A stretch of DNA of 64,000 nt, taken from positions 310,001-374,000 of the forward strand of contig CAKKRE010000016.1 in the NCBI GenBank assembly GCA_919902505.1, given 5' to 3'. Source of the DNA: Nitrospiraceae bacterium. GTDB taxonomy: Bacteria > Nitrospirota > Nitrospiria > Nitrospirales > Nitrospiraceae. The notes under the pieces were generated by a model that did not search any database, was not told the DNA's origin, and saw only the letters and a program-made list of their open reading frames with translations. This document shows, piece after piece, positions 24,335-32,618 of this stretch. A program made the translations under genes and the position numbers. How positions within the stretch are numbered: position 1 is the stretch's first letter; every line of letters begins with the position of its first letter.

Positions 24335-26395
24335 ATGCTAGAGTGCCCACATATGGGCACCACCGCAGACCCACGAGATCAATTTCGCATTCTGAACACA
24401 CTGCTCCAAGCGAAAACGCTTCGGCAGTTCGATGAACGCCTCCAACAGGAACTTGCACCGCTCTTGGGCTGCGAGATCATCGGCCTCTACCTCTATAGTG
24501 AAAGCACGGGGGCCTTCTCGCCCGTCTCGGAAAACCTCCGCACACCGGCGTCGCCCGCCTATCCGATCGATCAGTTGCCCGCCGCCGGTACCATCAAAGA
24601 AGCAGCCGTGCTTGCCGGGCAGGCCATCTTCACACACGACTTGAGTGCCTCGCCCTGGGCCGAGGCGCAGGCCATCGACCCCACAACCTGCCAAGCCACC
24701 TCGGTCCTGGTGTCCCCGATCAGGATACCGGCTGAATCCAGGCCCTGCGCCACCGCCAAGACCTTGGCTGTTATTGTAGCCGTCTCGCCTGGAAGACCCG
24801 GCCTATTTTCCGAAGCGGACCGGGTGTTTCTCGACATGCTCGGCCTTCATATTGCGCCGGTCCTGACCGCCGTTTTGGCAGCCGAAGAACGCGACACCTT
24901 AGTTGCGATCAACAGCCAGGTCGTACTGGGCACCATGACCCTGGATAATCTTCTGAGCTCGATACAGCCCATTCTCCGTGAGGTCATCCACCACGACGTG
25001 ACCGGCCTCGTGAGGTTCATCGGTGCGCCCAACCGTCCCTGGTTCGAGATCGTGTCCTGTGAAGGCGTCGCCGTCGACCAGGAGGCGCTGAAACAATTTC
25101 CCTTCGAGCGGATGGCGCCGGCCGAAATCCTGGCCACCGGAAAGCCCCTGCTGCTCACCGGATACAACCAGGAACGATTTGCGGAACATATGTATTTCGA
25201 GTCGCTCGGCGTGTTCTCTGCCATGCTCTGCCCGCTGCTCGTCCAGGGAGCGCCGTACGGCTTTCTGGCCATCGGCAGCAGACGGCGGAACGCCTTCTCC
25301 GAACGCGACCTGGCGCTGGCCGAACAGATCGGCTTTCATTTGTCGCACGCCATCGCCAATCTCTCGGCCTACGACCAGATCCGTCAGCTCAAGGATCAGC
25401 TGGAACAGGAAAATGTCTATCTGCGTGAGGAGATGGGCGCCTCTCTCGACCTGAAAAGCCTGATCGGCAACAGCGCCGCGCTGCAGAAATCGCTCAGGGC
25501 CATTGAACAAGTGGCACCGACCGATTCGACCGTCCTCATTACCGGGGAGACCGGGACAGGCAAGGAACTGGTAGCTCAAGCCATCCATCGGCTCTCGCCG
25601 CGCCAACACAAGGCGCTGATTACCGTGAACTGCGCCGCGCTCCCGCCCACGCTCATCGAGTCCGAACTCTTCGGTCACGAACGGGGTGCCTTCACCAACG
25701 CCACCGCCCGTAAACTGGGACGCTTTGAACTGGCGCACAGCGGCACGATTTTCCTCGATGAAGTGGGGGAACTCCCCATCGATGTACAAATGAAACTCCT
25801 GCGCGTGCTGGAGGCCCAGGAATTCAACCGGGTCGGTGGAAGCCAGACTATTCGAGTCGATGTGCGCGTGCTGGCCGCCACCAACGTCGATCTGGATCAG
25901 GCCATCAAACGGGGCTCCTTTCGCGCCGACCTCTTCTATCGCCTCAACGTCTTCCCGCTTCGCCTTCCGACCTTGCGCGAGCGCCGCGAGGACATCCCGC
26001 TGCTGGCCCGCCACTTTGTGAAGAAGTACAGCTTGCGCCATCGGAAGCCAGTCACGCGCATGAACAGTGCGGCGTTCAACGCCCTGTCCGGCTATGACTG
26101 GCCCGGGAATGTCCGGGAGCTGGAACATGTGATCGAGCGCGCCGTCATCGTGAGCCAAGGCTCGACGATCACGGTGGACGAACTTGATGGATTGGGCCGC
26201 GGAGAAGAATCAGCCCTCGAGCCGCGCACACTCGCAGCAGCTGAACGGGCCCACATCGTCGAAGCACTGTCTCGAACTAATTGGATCCTGGCGGGTAAGC
26301 AAGGAGCGGCGGAGAAATTGGGACTGAAACGGTCCACGCTCCAACACCGCATGAAGAAGCTGGACATCAGCCGCCCCCCTCGACATGCCTCGTAA
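24335..26395 (+). CDS. Sigma-54-dependent activator with two GAF domains (variant GAFTNA loop)
   Basis: 686 residues from ATG 24335; ATG 24353 is an alternative. Two GAF-like sensor domains (about 15-175 and 185-345) precede a helical linker (YDQIRQLKDQLEQENVYLRE) and the AAA+ domain. The AAA+ domain has Walker A GETGTGKE near 405, GAFTNA near 451 and Walker B FLDEVGEL. It also has the FYRLNVFPLRLPTLRERRED region. A Fis-type helix-turn-helix ends the protein (GAAEKLGLKRSTLQHRMKKL). The architecture resembles FhlA/NorR-type activators. The GAFTGA loop that touches sigma-54 reads GAFTNA here. The gene is bracketed by two copies of an 18-bp palindrome, one over its start, and is followed by a sigma-54 promoter. 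Ligand unknown. Confidence 0.92.
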   Translation: MLECPHMGTTADPRDQFRILNTLLQAKTLRQFDERLQQELAPLLGCEIIGLYLYSESTGAFSPVSENLRTPASPAYPIDQLPAAGTIKEAAVLAGQAIFTHDLSASPWAEAQAIDPTTCQATSVLVSPIRIPAESRPCATAKTLAVIVAVSPGRPGLFSEADRVFLDMLGLHIAPVLTAVLAAEERDTLVAINSQVVLGTMTLDNLLSSIQPILREVIHHDVTGLVRFIGAPNRPWFEIVSCEGVAVDQEALKQFPFERMAPAEILATGKPLLLTGYNQERFAEHMYFESLGVFSAMLCPLLVQGAPYGFLAIGSRRRNAFSERDLALAEQIGFHLSHAIANLSAYDQIRQLKDQLEQENVYLREEMGASLDLKSLIGNSAALQKSLRAIEQVAPTDSTVLITGETGTGKELVAQAIHRLSPRQHKALITVNCAALPPTLIESELFGHERGAFTNATARKLGRFELAHSGTIFLDEVGELPIDVQMKLLRVLEAQEFNRVGGSQTIRVDVRVLAATNVDLDQAIKRGSFRADLFYRLNVFPLRLPTLRERREDIPLLARHFVKKYSLRHRKPVTRMNSAAFNALSGYDWPGNVRELEHVIERAVIVSQGSTITVDELDGLGRGEESALEPRTLAAAERAHIVEALSRTNWILAGKQGAAEKLGLKRSTLQHRMKKLDISRPPRHAS
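24343..24360. promoter_or_regulatory. Palindromic operator, copy 1 (over the activator start)
   Basis: GTGCCCACATATGGGCAC. The outer 7 bp pair perfectly. It matches copy 2 at 16 of 18 positions and covers the translation start region of the sigma-54 activator. Binding there would fit autorepression. Confidence 0.6.
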
Positions 26396-26413
26396 GTGCC
26401 CGCATGTGGGCAC
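26396..26413. promoter_or_regulatory. Palindromic upstream activator site, copy 2
   Basis: GTGCCCGCATGTGGGCAC starts one base after the activator's last codon and stop. Its centre lies about 165 bp upstream of the predicted transcription start of the efflux operon. That is a normal distance for a sigma-54 enhancer. Confidence 0.65.
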
Positions 26414-26542
26414 GCACCCCTAGGCCTTGCCGAACTCTCGGCACTTCCCCCTACTGATCAACTTCGGTCACGATTTGCGCTTACCCTCCATTCGCCTGAC
26501 CTTTCAGTGACTTACTCGCCTAAATGATCCCGTTCTCCACGC

Positions 26543-26558
26543 TGGCATCGCCCCTGCT
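26543..26558 (+). promoter_or_regulatory. Sigma-54 promoter (-24/-12) of the efflux operon
   Basis: TGGCATCGCCCCTGCT has the obligatory GG-N10-GC spacing, with the TGGCA and TGC cores intact. Transcription would start near 26569, only about 3 nt before ATG 26572, so the first gene may have little or no leader. Confidence 0.65.
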
Positions 26559-26571
26559 CTAGCATTCCTCC

Positions 26572-26988
26572 ATGAAGAACGTTGCTTCGAGGCTGACACC
26601 AGAAACCGTCAGCCATCAGATCGAGGCCTATGTCGCCGCGCGACAGGCAGAATTGCTCCCGTCGGGCGAGGCCAGCAAAGACGGGCGCCGGTTCTCCTGG
26701 TGCGGGGAAATTCTGGACTTTCTGACCGAAGGACTTACGGAGCGGTTCGCCGCAAGAGGCATTACCTTCACCGATGCATTTCCAGGCCCTCTACGGCTGA
26801 TGGACGAAGACCAACAACCGAACGGACAACATGTACGGCGTTTCTGGACTGTCGCCCTGCACCATGGCTGTCCTGTCGCCAAAATCTGCACCTATTTTTT
26901 CCACCGGCATGATCAAGTGAGCCTTCCGCAATTGCCGCGCGTGGTGGCCCATGCCCCAACCGACACTGCTCAGGAGGAGCACGAATGA
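26572..26988 (+). CDS. Hypothetical protein, first gene of the sigma-54-controlled efflux operon
   Basis: 138 residues, soluble, with no signal peptide and no transmembrane segment. The N-terminal half is helical (LTPETVSHQIEAYVAARQAE). The second half is His-rich around a CPVAKICTYFFHRHD segment, which could bind metal but has no standard spacing. I do not recognise the family. The stop overlaps the permease start by 4 nt (ATGA), so it is part of the operon. No ribosome site precedes the ATG, which fits a near-leaderless transcript from the sigma-54 promoter just upstream. A downstream in-frame start cannot be excluded. Possible role: a cytosolic sensor or adaptor of the transporter (inference). 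Confidence 0.6.
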   Translation: MKNVASRLTPETVSHQIEAYVAARQAELLPSGEASKDGRRFSWCGEILDFLTEGLTERFAARGITFTDAFPGPLRLMDEDQQPNGQHVRRFWTVALHHGCPVAKICTYFFHRHDQVSLPQLPRVVAHAPTDTAQEEHE

Positions 26989-28115
26989 ATTACGTCGCCC
27001 TCAGAATGCTCTTCGGCGATCGGGCGAAATACCTCATGCTGCTGTGCGGCCTCACTTTCGCGGTCATGTTGATCGTTCAACAAGGCTCAATTTTTTGGGG
27101 GCTCATGATCTGGTCCCAATCGAGTATCAGCAATCTCAACGTGCCGATCTGGGTGACGGATCCCGGCATTGCGCAGGTCGATGAAGTCAAACCGATCGCC
27201 GACACCACGGTCGATCGCGTCCGCAGCATCCCCGGTGTGGAATGGGCTGTTCCCCTGTATAAGGGGCTCTTACGGGCCAGGCTTGCGAACGGCGAGTATC
27301 ACCAAATCACTTTGACCGGCCTGGACTCTGCCACCTTGATCGGCCGCCCGGCGGAAGTGCTGGAGGGACGATTCGAAGATCTCCGGCAACCTGACGCCGT
27401 GGCCCTCGATCAATGGGCCGTCGAACGCATGGGTGGGCCAACAGTCATCACGGTCGGCACGGTGTTCGAACTCAACGACAAGCTGGCCCGCGTCGTGGCC
27501 ATTGCCAAAACGCAGAAAACTTTCACCAACATTCCCGTTGTCTACACCACTTACGAACGGGCGTTGCGGTATGTGCCACGGGAACGCCGCACCCTCTCCT
27601 ACGTCCTCGCGAAAGCCAAAGACGGCGCGCCGGTGGACGAGGTGATCCAACGTATCCGCGACCACACGGGACTGGGCGCCTTCACCGCCGACGCCTTCGG
27701 ATGGAAAACGATCGGCTGGGTGCTGAAGAACACCGGCATCGGAATCAACTTCGGCACCACCATTTTTCTGGGGTTCGTGGTCGGCATGGCTATCGCGGGG
27801 CAAACGTTCTATCTCTTTACGGTCGAAAACCTGCGGCAGTTCGGCGCGCTCAAAGCCATGGGCGCGTCCACCGCAACTTTAGCGCGCATGATTCTCCTGC
27901 AAGCCTTCACTGTCGGGATCACAGGATACGGGGTCGGCATCGGACTCGCCACCGTCTTCGGTCTCCTGACCGCACAAGAGGGTCAGCTGCCGTTCCTGGA
28001 AACCTGGCCGCTGCTTCTGTTGGTCTTTGTGGCTCTACTCATGATCTGCGCCTTGTCGGCGCTGATCAGCATCATCAAACTGGCCCGGCTTGAACCGGCG
28101 ATTGTGTTTCGATGA
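26985..28115 (+). CDS. ABC transporter permease, FtsX/DevC-like
   Basis: 376 residues. One N-terminal transmembrane helix (LLCGLTFAVMLIVQQGSIFW) is followed by a large periplasmic MacB-PCD-like domain of about 200 residues (SIPGVEWAVPLYKGLLRARL). The three C-terminal FtsX helices are at about 255-370 (GTTIFLGFVVGMAIAGQTFYL, LQAFTVGITGYGVGIGLATV, LLLLVFVALLMICALSALIS). This is the DevC/MacB topology (4 helices). AGGAGG lies 6-8 nt before ATG 26985. With the next three genes it makes a tripartite efflux pump. Confidence 0.88.
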   Translation: MNYVALRMLFGDRAKYLMLLCGLTFAVMLIVQQGSIFWGLMIWSQSSISNLNVPIWVTDPGIAQVDEVKPIADTTVDRVRSIPGVEWAVPLYKGLLRARLANGEYHQITLTGLDSATLIGRPAEVLEGRFEDLRQPDAVALDQWAVERMGGPTVITVGTVFELNDKLARVVAIAKTQKTFTNIPVVYTTYERALRYVPRERRTLSYVLAKAKDGAPVDEVIQRIRDHTGLGAFTADAFGWKTIGWVLKNTGIGINFGTTIFLGFVVGMAIAGQTFYLFTVENLRQFGALKAMGASTATLARMILLQAFTVGITGYGVGIGLATVFGLLTAQEGQLPFLETWPLLLLVFVALLMICALSALISIIKLARLEPAIVFR

Positions 28116-28879
28116 CTGCCATGGATGGTGCGTCACAGTCACAGGGGCGCACGGAAGAAAGCAACGGAGCCCGGCAGGCCATCGCCGTGCAGGTCCGAGG
28201 ACTCGTCAAGTCGTTCGGGTCCGGCGACACCACCGTCACGGTGCTCAAGGGCATCGACCTCGACGTGTATTTCGGCGAGCTGCTGCTGCTCGTCGGAGAA
28301 TCAGGGGGAGGAAAGACCACACTGCTCTCGGCCATAGCCGGAATCCTGGATATCGATGCCGGCGATCTCGACGTATTGGGATCTTCGCTGACCAACATGT
28401 CACCCGGCACACGCACTCGTTTTCGCGGACAAACCATGGGGTTCATCTATCAACAGTTTAATCTCCTGCCCGCCTTGACGGCGGCGGAGAACATCGCCAT
28501 TCCACTCTTGATTCAGGGCATTCGTAAAAACGAGGCGATCGCACGAGGGCGGCTGATGCTGGAACGTGTCGGGCTTGGCGACCGGACGGAGTTTCTGCCA
28601 CGCAATCTCTCCGGCGGCCAGCAGCAACGCGTCGCTATTGCCCGGGCGTTGGTCAATGAGCCGCAACTGCTGGTGTGCGATGAACCGACCGCCGCCCTGG
28701 ATGGGCCCAATGGGCAGAAAATCATGGAGTTGATTCGAGATGTGGGGCGGGCCCCGGACCGCTGCGTCATCGTCGTCACCCATGACAGCCGCGTTTTTCA
28801 GTTCGGTGACCGCATGGCGGAGTTGACCGACGGCCGCATTGTGGGCATTCACCCGATCCAGAAAGAGGGGACCGTATGA
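28112..28879 (+). CDS. ABC transporter ATP-binding protein, DevA/LolD-like
   Basis: 255 residues. Walker A is GESGGGKTT near residue 67, then Q-loop YQQFNLLPALTAAENIA, signature LSGGQQQRVAIARAL, Walker B LLVCDEPTAALD and H-loop VIVVTHDSR. The LNLLPALTAxENI pattern is typical of the MacB/LolD/DevA branch that powers mechanotransmission rather than classical transport. The N-terminal about 25 residues are a non-conserved extension, so translation might begin further in. Overlaps of 4 nt on both sides couple it to the permease and to the fusion protein. Confidence 0.9.
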   Translation: MTAMDGASQSQGRTEESNGARQAIAVQVRGLVKSFGSGDTTVTVLKGIDLDVYFGELLLLVGESGGGKTTLLSAIAGILDIDAGDLDVLGSSLTNMSPGTRTRFRGQTMGFIYQQFNLLPALTAAENIAIPLLIQGIRKNEAIARGRLMLERVGLGDRTEFLPRNLSGGQQQRVAIARALVNEPQLLVCDEPTAALDGPNGQKIMELIRDVGRAPDRCVIVVTHDSRVFQFGDRMAELTDGRIVGIHPIQKEGTV

Positions 28880-29868
28880 CCATCCTCAACCGCTTCAGCG
28901 TCTGGCTCGCCATCGCAGGCGCAGCGCTTGCCGCCTGGGTCGTTCTGACCGCCGGCAAGAACCAGCCCATGCCGACACCGGTCGTGGAACCACCCCGGTC
29001 CCCCTATGAAACGACCGTTGCCGCGACCGGCATTATCGAAGCCGCCAACGAAAACGTCCGCATCGGCCCCCCGACCGCTGGACTGGTGACGAACGTATTC
29101 GTGGCGGTTGGCGACCGGGTTCGTGAGGGCAATCCCTTGCTTCAACTGGATGATCGAGACATCCGCGCACAACTGGTAGCCCGCCAAGCCGCGATTCCAC
29201 CGGCGGAAGCCCAAATCGAAGAGCAGAAGTACCGCATCGGGGATCTCGACACGCAGCTCAAGCGGTTGAAATCGGTTCGGGACAGTCGGGCAGTCAGCGA
29301 AGACGATGTCAAGCGCACCTGGTACGCCTCGGAAATGGCGAAACGTGCCATGAGTCGCTATGAGGCGGCCTTGAAACAGGTCATCGCCCAGCGCGATGAA
29401 ACACAGATGCTCTTGGAGCGGCTGACGGTCCGGGCGCCGCGCGCCGCAACGATCTTACAGGTCAATATTCGCGCCGGTGAGTTCGCCCTGACGACCGGAG
29501 CAGTCGAGCCGCTCATGCTCCTGGGCGACATGCAGCAGTTGCAAGTCCGCGCAGAGGTCGATGAGATCAATGCTCCCCTGGTGGCCCCCGATCAGCCCGG
29601 TATCGCCTACCTGAAAGGCAACACGGCCCAGGCCATTCCGCTGACATTCATGCGCATCGAGCCCTACATCGTCCCCAAGAAATCTCTGACCGGAGACAAC
29701 AATGAACGCGTCGACACGCGTGTGCTTCAAATCATCTACCGCTTCGAGCGGCCGACGTTTCCAATCTATGCCGGGCAGCAGGTCGATGTGTTCATCAATC
29801 GCGCGGCCACCGGAACACAGGCCCAGGCAGCGGGCGGGCCTCGTCCCGTTGAGGAACCGAGCAAATGA
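28876..29868 (+). CDS. Periplasmic adaptor (HlyD/DevB-like membrane fusion protein)
   Basis: 330 residues. An N-terminal signal anchor (FSVWLAIAGAALAAWVVLTA) is followed by a first biotinyl-lipoyl half (ETTVAATGIIEAANENVRIG). A coiled-coil hairpin spans about residues 100-185, and the second lipoyl half is RAPRAATILQVNIRAGEFA. The beta-barrel part contains QLQVRAEVDEINAPLV. The region from IEPYIVPKKSLTGDNNERVD and VLQIIYRF to the C-terminus is the DevB type. It links the inner-membrane ABC module with the outer-membrane channel encoded next, and it overlaps both neighbours by 4 nt. Confidence 0.88.
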   Translation: MTILNRFSVWLAIAGAALAAWVVLTAGKNQPMPTPVVEPPRSPYETTVAATGIIEAANENVRIGPPTAGLVTNVFVAVGDRVREGNPLLQLDDRDIRAQLVARQAAIPPAEAQIEEQKYRIGDLDTQLKRLKSVRDSRAVSEDDVKRTWYASEMAKRAMSRYEAALKQVIAQRDETQMLLERLTVRAPRAATILQVNIRAGEFALTTGAVEPLMLLGDMQQLQVRAEVDEINAPLVAPDQPGIAYLKGNTAQAIPLTFMRIEPYIVPKKSLTGDNNERVDTRVLQIIYRFERPTFPIYAGQQVDVFINRAATGTQAQAAGGPRPVEEPSK

Positions 29869-31385
29869 AGCGAGTCACGTCCCTCGGCCAACTCGCGGTT
29901 TCAGCCCTGCTGATTATGGTGTCGCTGCCGACCGCCGGTTGCCTGCAAGGCCAGGATTACCGCCGTCCACCGGTCGAGACACCGGCTGACTGGACACGCA
30001 TGGCCTCAGGCCCTTTGGCTGCCGGAGCGACCGATAAAATTCCGGAAGCGGACTGGTGGCACGCGTTCCGCAGCCAGGAGTTAACCCAGTTCATCGAACG
30101 AGCACTCGCACAAAATCATGACGTCCGCCGCGCCGTGTCGCGTGTGATGGAGGGACGGGCATCTGTCATGACAGCCGGCGCCGGCCTCTATCCACAATTG
30201 AATGTGCAAGGCAGCTACAGCAATATCGTCGTATCGAAGAACACCCTCGCAGGATTGGGATTAGCCACCGGCCAACAACCGGGCCCTCAGGTCTTTGCCA
30301 AGCCCGGAAGCAGTTTCGATCTCTGGAACGGAGCAGCCGACCTCCGCTGGGAGCTGGATGTCTGGGGTCGCATCCGTCGCGGGATGGAAGCCGCCTCGGC
30401 AGATGCGCAGGCGATCGAACAGGATGCCCGCGCGATCGCGCTCACTTTGATCGGCGATGTCGGGCAGTCGTACTTTCGAATTCGTGAGTTGGATGAGCAA
30501 ATTGACATCGCCCAACGCGCCCTCACGCTCCGACGGGACTCACTCGACATCATCACCAAGCGGGCATCGGTGGGCCTGGCTTCCGATCTGGATGTGAAAC
30601 GAACGGAAGTCCTCGTCGCGGAAAGCGCGGGACAGATCCCGGATCTGATGCGTCTGCGCGCCGTAGAATTACACCGGTTGGAAGTGCTGACGGGATCGGC
30701 CCCGGGCAGCATAGTCTTGGCCCCGACATCGTTGCGGAAGGTCATCGTACAGCCGGAAATTCCCGTCGGCCTCCCGTCGCAATTGTTGGAGCGGCGACCC
30801 GACATCCTGCAGGCGGAGGCCTCCCTCGTGGCCGCCAACGCCCGCATCGGTCAAGCGCGGGCCTATTTCTTCCCCACACTGTCCATCACGGGGCAGGGAG
30901 GCCTACAAAGTGCCGAGTTCGCAAACTGGTTCTCGGGAAACAGCGCGAATTTCAGTATTGGCCCATCGGTCACCCTCCCCATTTTCCTGGGTGGGACCAA
31001 CGTCGCGAGGCTGGATGCGGCCGAATCCCGGTATCAGCAAATGTTGGAAGGCTACCAACAAACGATTCTGCTCGCCTTCCGCGAAGTGGCGGACCTCCTG
31101 GTGTCGATACACTCACGCACGGAACAACTCGCACGACAGCGTGAACAGTCGACGGCAGCCACGGCGGCCGTCGGGCTGGCGGAGGTACGCTATCGCAAGG
31201 GATTGGTCAATTACCTTGACGTCCTCGACGCCCAACGAACGATGCTGGCCGCAGAAACACAGCTTGCGCAAACCGAACGCGCCCGTCTCACCGACATGGT
31301 CGGCCTCTACAAGGCCCTCGGCGGCGGATGGCAGACGCCGACCAGCAACTCTTCCGCTTCGACCAACAGTTCCGCCGCACACTGA
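29865..31385 (+). CDS. Outer-membrane efflux lipoprotein (NodT/TolC family)
   Basis: 506 residues. A lipobox ends the signal (MVSLPTAGC), so the protein is probably acylated. Two OEP repeats follow, with the hallmark coiled-coil segments (FIERALAQNHDVRRAVSRVM, ELDEQIDIAQRALTLRRDSL, LLERRPDILQAEASLVAANA, YRKGLVNYLDVLDAQRTMLA). LERRPDI is characteristic of the NodT/OprM subfamily. It completes a trans-envelope efflux system with the three upstream genes. The Ser/Ala-rich tail (TPTSNSSASTNSSAAH) is low complexity. The exported substrate is unknown; export of a lipid, glycolipid or toxic compound is possible. Confidence 0.9.
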   Translation: MKRVTSLGQLAVSALLIMVSLPTAGCLQGQDYRRPPVETPADWTRMASGPLAAGATDKIPEADWWHAFRSQELTQFIERALAQNHDVRRAVSRVMEGRASVMTAGAGLYPQLNVQGSYSNIVVSKNTLAGLGLATGQQPGPQVFAKPGSSFDLWNGAADLRWELDVWGRIRRGMEAASADAQAIEQDARAIALTLIGDVGQSYFRIRELDEQIDIAQRALTLRRDSLDIITKRASVGLASDLDVKRTEVLVAESAGQIPDLMRLRAVELHRLEVLTGSAPGSIVLAPTSLRKVIVQPEIPVGLPSQLLERRPDILQAEASLVAANARIGQARAYFFPTLSITGQGGLQSAEFANWFSGNSANFSIGPSVTLPIFLGGTNVARLDAAESRYQQMLEGYQQTILLAFREVADLLVSIHSRTEQLARQREQSTAATAAVGLAEVRYRKGLVNYLDVLDAQRTMLAAETQLAQTERARLTDMVGLYKALGGGWQTPTSNSSASTNSSAAH

Positions 31386-31574
31386 TCCTTCTGTCTCCTC
31401 CTTTTTTCCCAGACAGCAAATCCGACCGGCAACCGAGACTTTCAACTTGAATTTATTGCGCGGATAAGGCTATCTGACAGGATGCACTCCCGTGCCCTCG
31501 ATCGAGCGGCGGACCAGACACCGGCCACGTCCACTCGTAATATTTTTCGTGCGACTTCTCGGAAGGAGCCTCCC

Positions 31575-32471
31575 ATGCGAGACGGTGTCCGCGGCCATAC
31601 CCTGGCCCGACCGATTCACCCTGTCCTCATTCTTGCGATATTTGGAATGACCGTGCCGGTCGCGACGCATTCCATTGCAGCTCCGACGGAAAAACCGGCT
31701 GCTAAGTCTGCCATGCCCGACAAGAGCGGCATGGAAGAGGAGCAAATTCTTTCCGCCACCGACAAAATTACACAACCGGTAGACACCGACGCAGAAGCGA
31801 TGCGCCACAACGATCTCGGCGTGGCCTTTGTCTTCAAGGGCGACCTGGGGCAAGCCATCGATGAATTCAAACATGCACTTCGGCTTCAACCGAATTACTT
31901 TGCCGCCCACCTTAACCTGGCGAATACCCTGCTCGATGTCGGGCGGAACGACGCAGCGATGGTGGAATTCAAAGAAGCGCTGCGCCTCAAACCCGACGAT
32001 CCGAAAACCCACAATGATCTGGGCGTCGCGCTGAAAGAAATGGGAAACCTGGAAGGCGCCGTGGGGGAGTTCAGAACCGTCTTACGCCATAACCCCAGCG
32101 ACGTGAACGCCCACAACAATCTCGGCGTGACGCTCAAAGCCATGGGTGATCTCGATGGAGCCATCGCAGAATATCGCACGGCCGCAAGCCTCCAACCGAA
32201 CGACGTGAACGCGCACTTTAATTTAGGGCTGGGACTGATGGAAAAACGCCAGCCGGAAGCGGCCGTCAGCGAGTTCCGCACCGCGCTGCACCTGCGGCCC
32301 AACGATGCAAAGATCCGCCTCAACCTCGGCAATGCCCTGGCAGGCATGGGACAGCGGATGGAAGCGGCCCAGGAATTGAGACAGTACCTTCGCCTTGAAC
32401 TCGACACACCCGCCAATCGGCGATGGCTGGAACAGGCCGAAGCCAAGCTCCGTGAACTGGAGATGCCGTAG
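31575..32471 (+). CDS. Secreted TPR-repeat protein
   Basis: 298 residues from ATG 31575, which has AAGGAG 6-7 nt upstream; the frame extends to 31482 without a ribosome site. A signal-like segment (HPVLILAIFGMTVPVATHSIA) precedes a linker and about six regular 34-residue TPRs from residue 75 (NDLGVAFVFKGDLGQAIDEF, HLNLANTLLDVGRNDAAMVE, and so on). The repeats are very uniform, with N-NLG and L-P signatures. This is a periplasmic protein-protein interaction scaffold. It is separate from the efflux operon by 190 bp that hold no gene. No partner can be named. Confidence 0.85.
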   Translation: MRDGVRGHTLARPIHPVLILAIFGMTVPVATHSIAAPTEKPAAKSAMPDKSGMEEEQILSATDKITQPVDTDAEAMRHNDLGVAFVFKGDLGQAIDEFKHALRLQPNYFAAHLNLANTLLDVGRNDAAMVEFKEALRLKPDDPKTHNDLGVALKEMGNLEGAVGEFRTVLRHNPSDVNAHNNLGVTLKAMGDLDGAIAEYRTAASLQPNDVNAHFNLGLGLMEKRQPEAAVSEFRTALHLRPNDAKIRLNLGNALAGMGQRMEAAQELRQYLRLELDTPANRRWLEQAEAKLRELEMP

Positions 32472-32618
32472 CACTCGCCTCGTTCGCCGATGCGGATATG
32501 CCTGAATACGTACCCGGGAGTCATCGTCGACCTGCCTGAACTGTCTCACTCTCCTCTCGCCGATCGCCACCCATTTAGTGTACAGTCCTCAACGCTTCCG
32601 CCCGGACGGGGAACTTCG

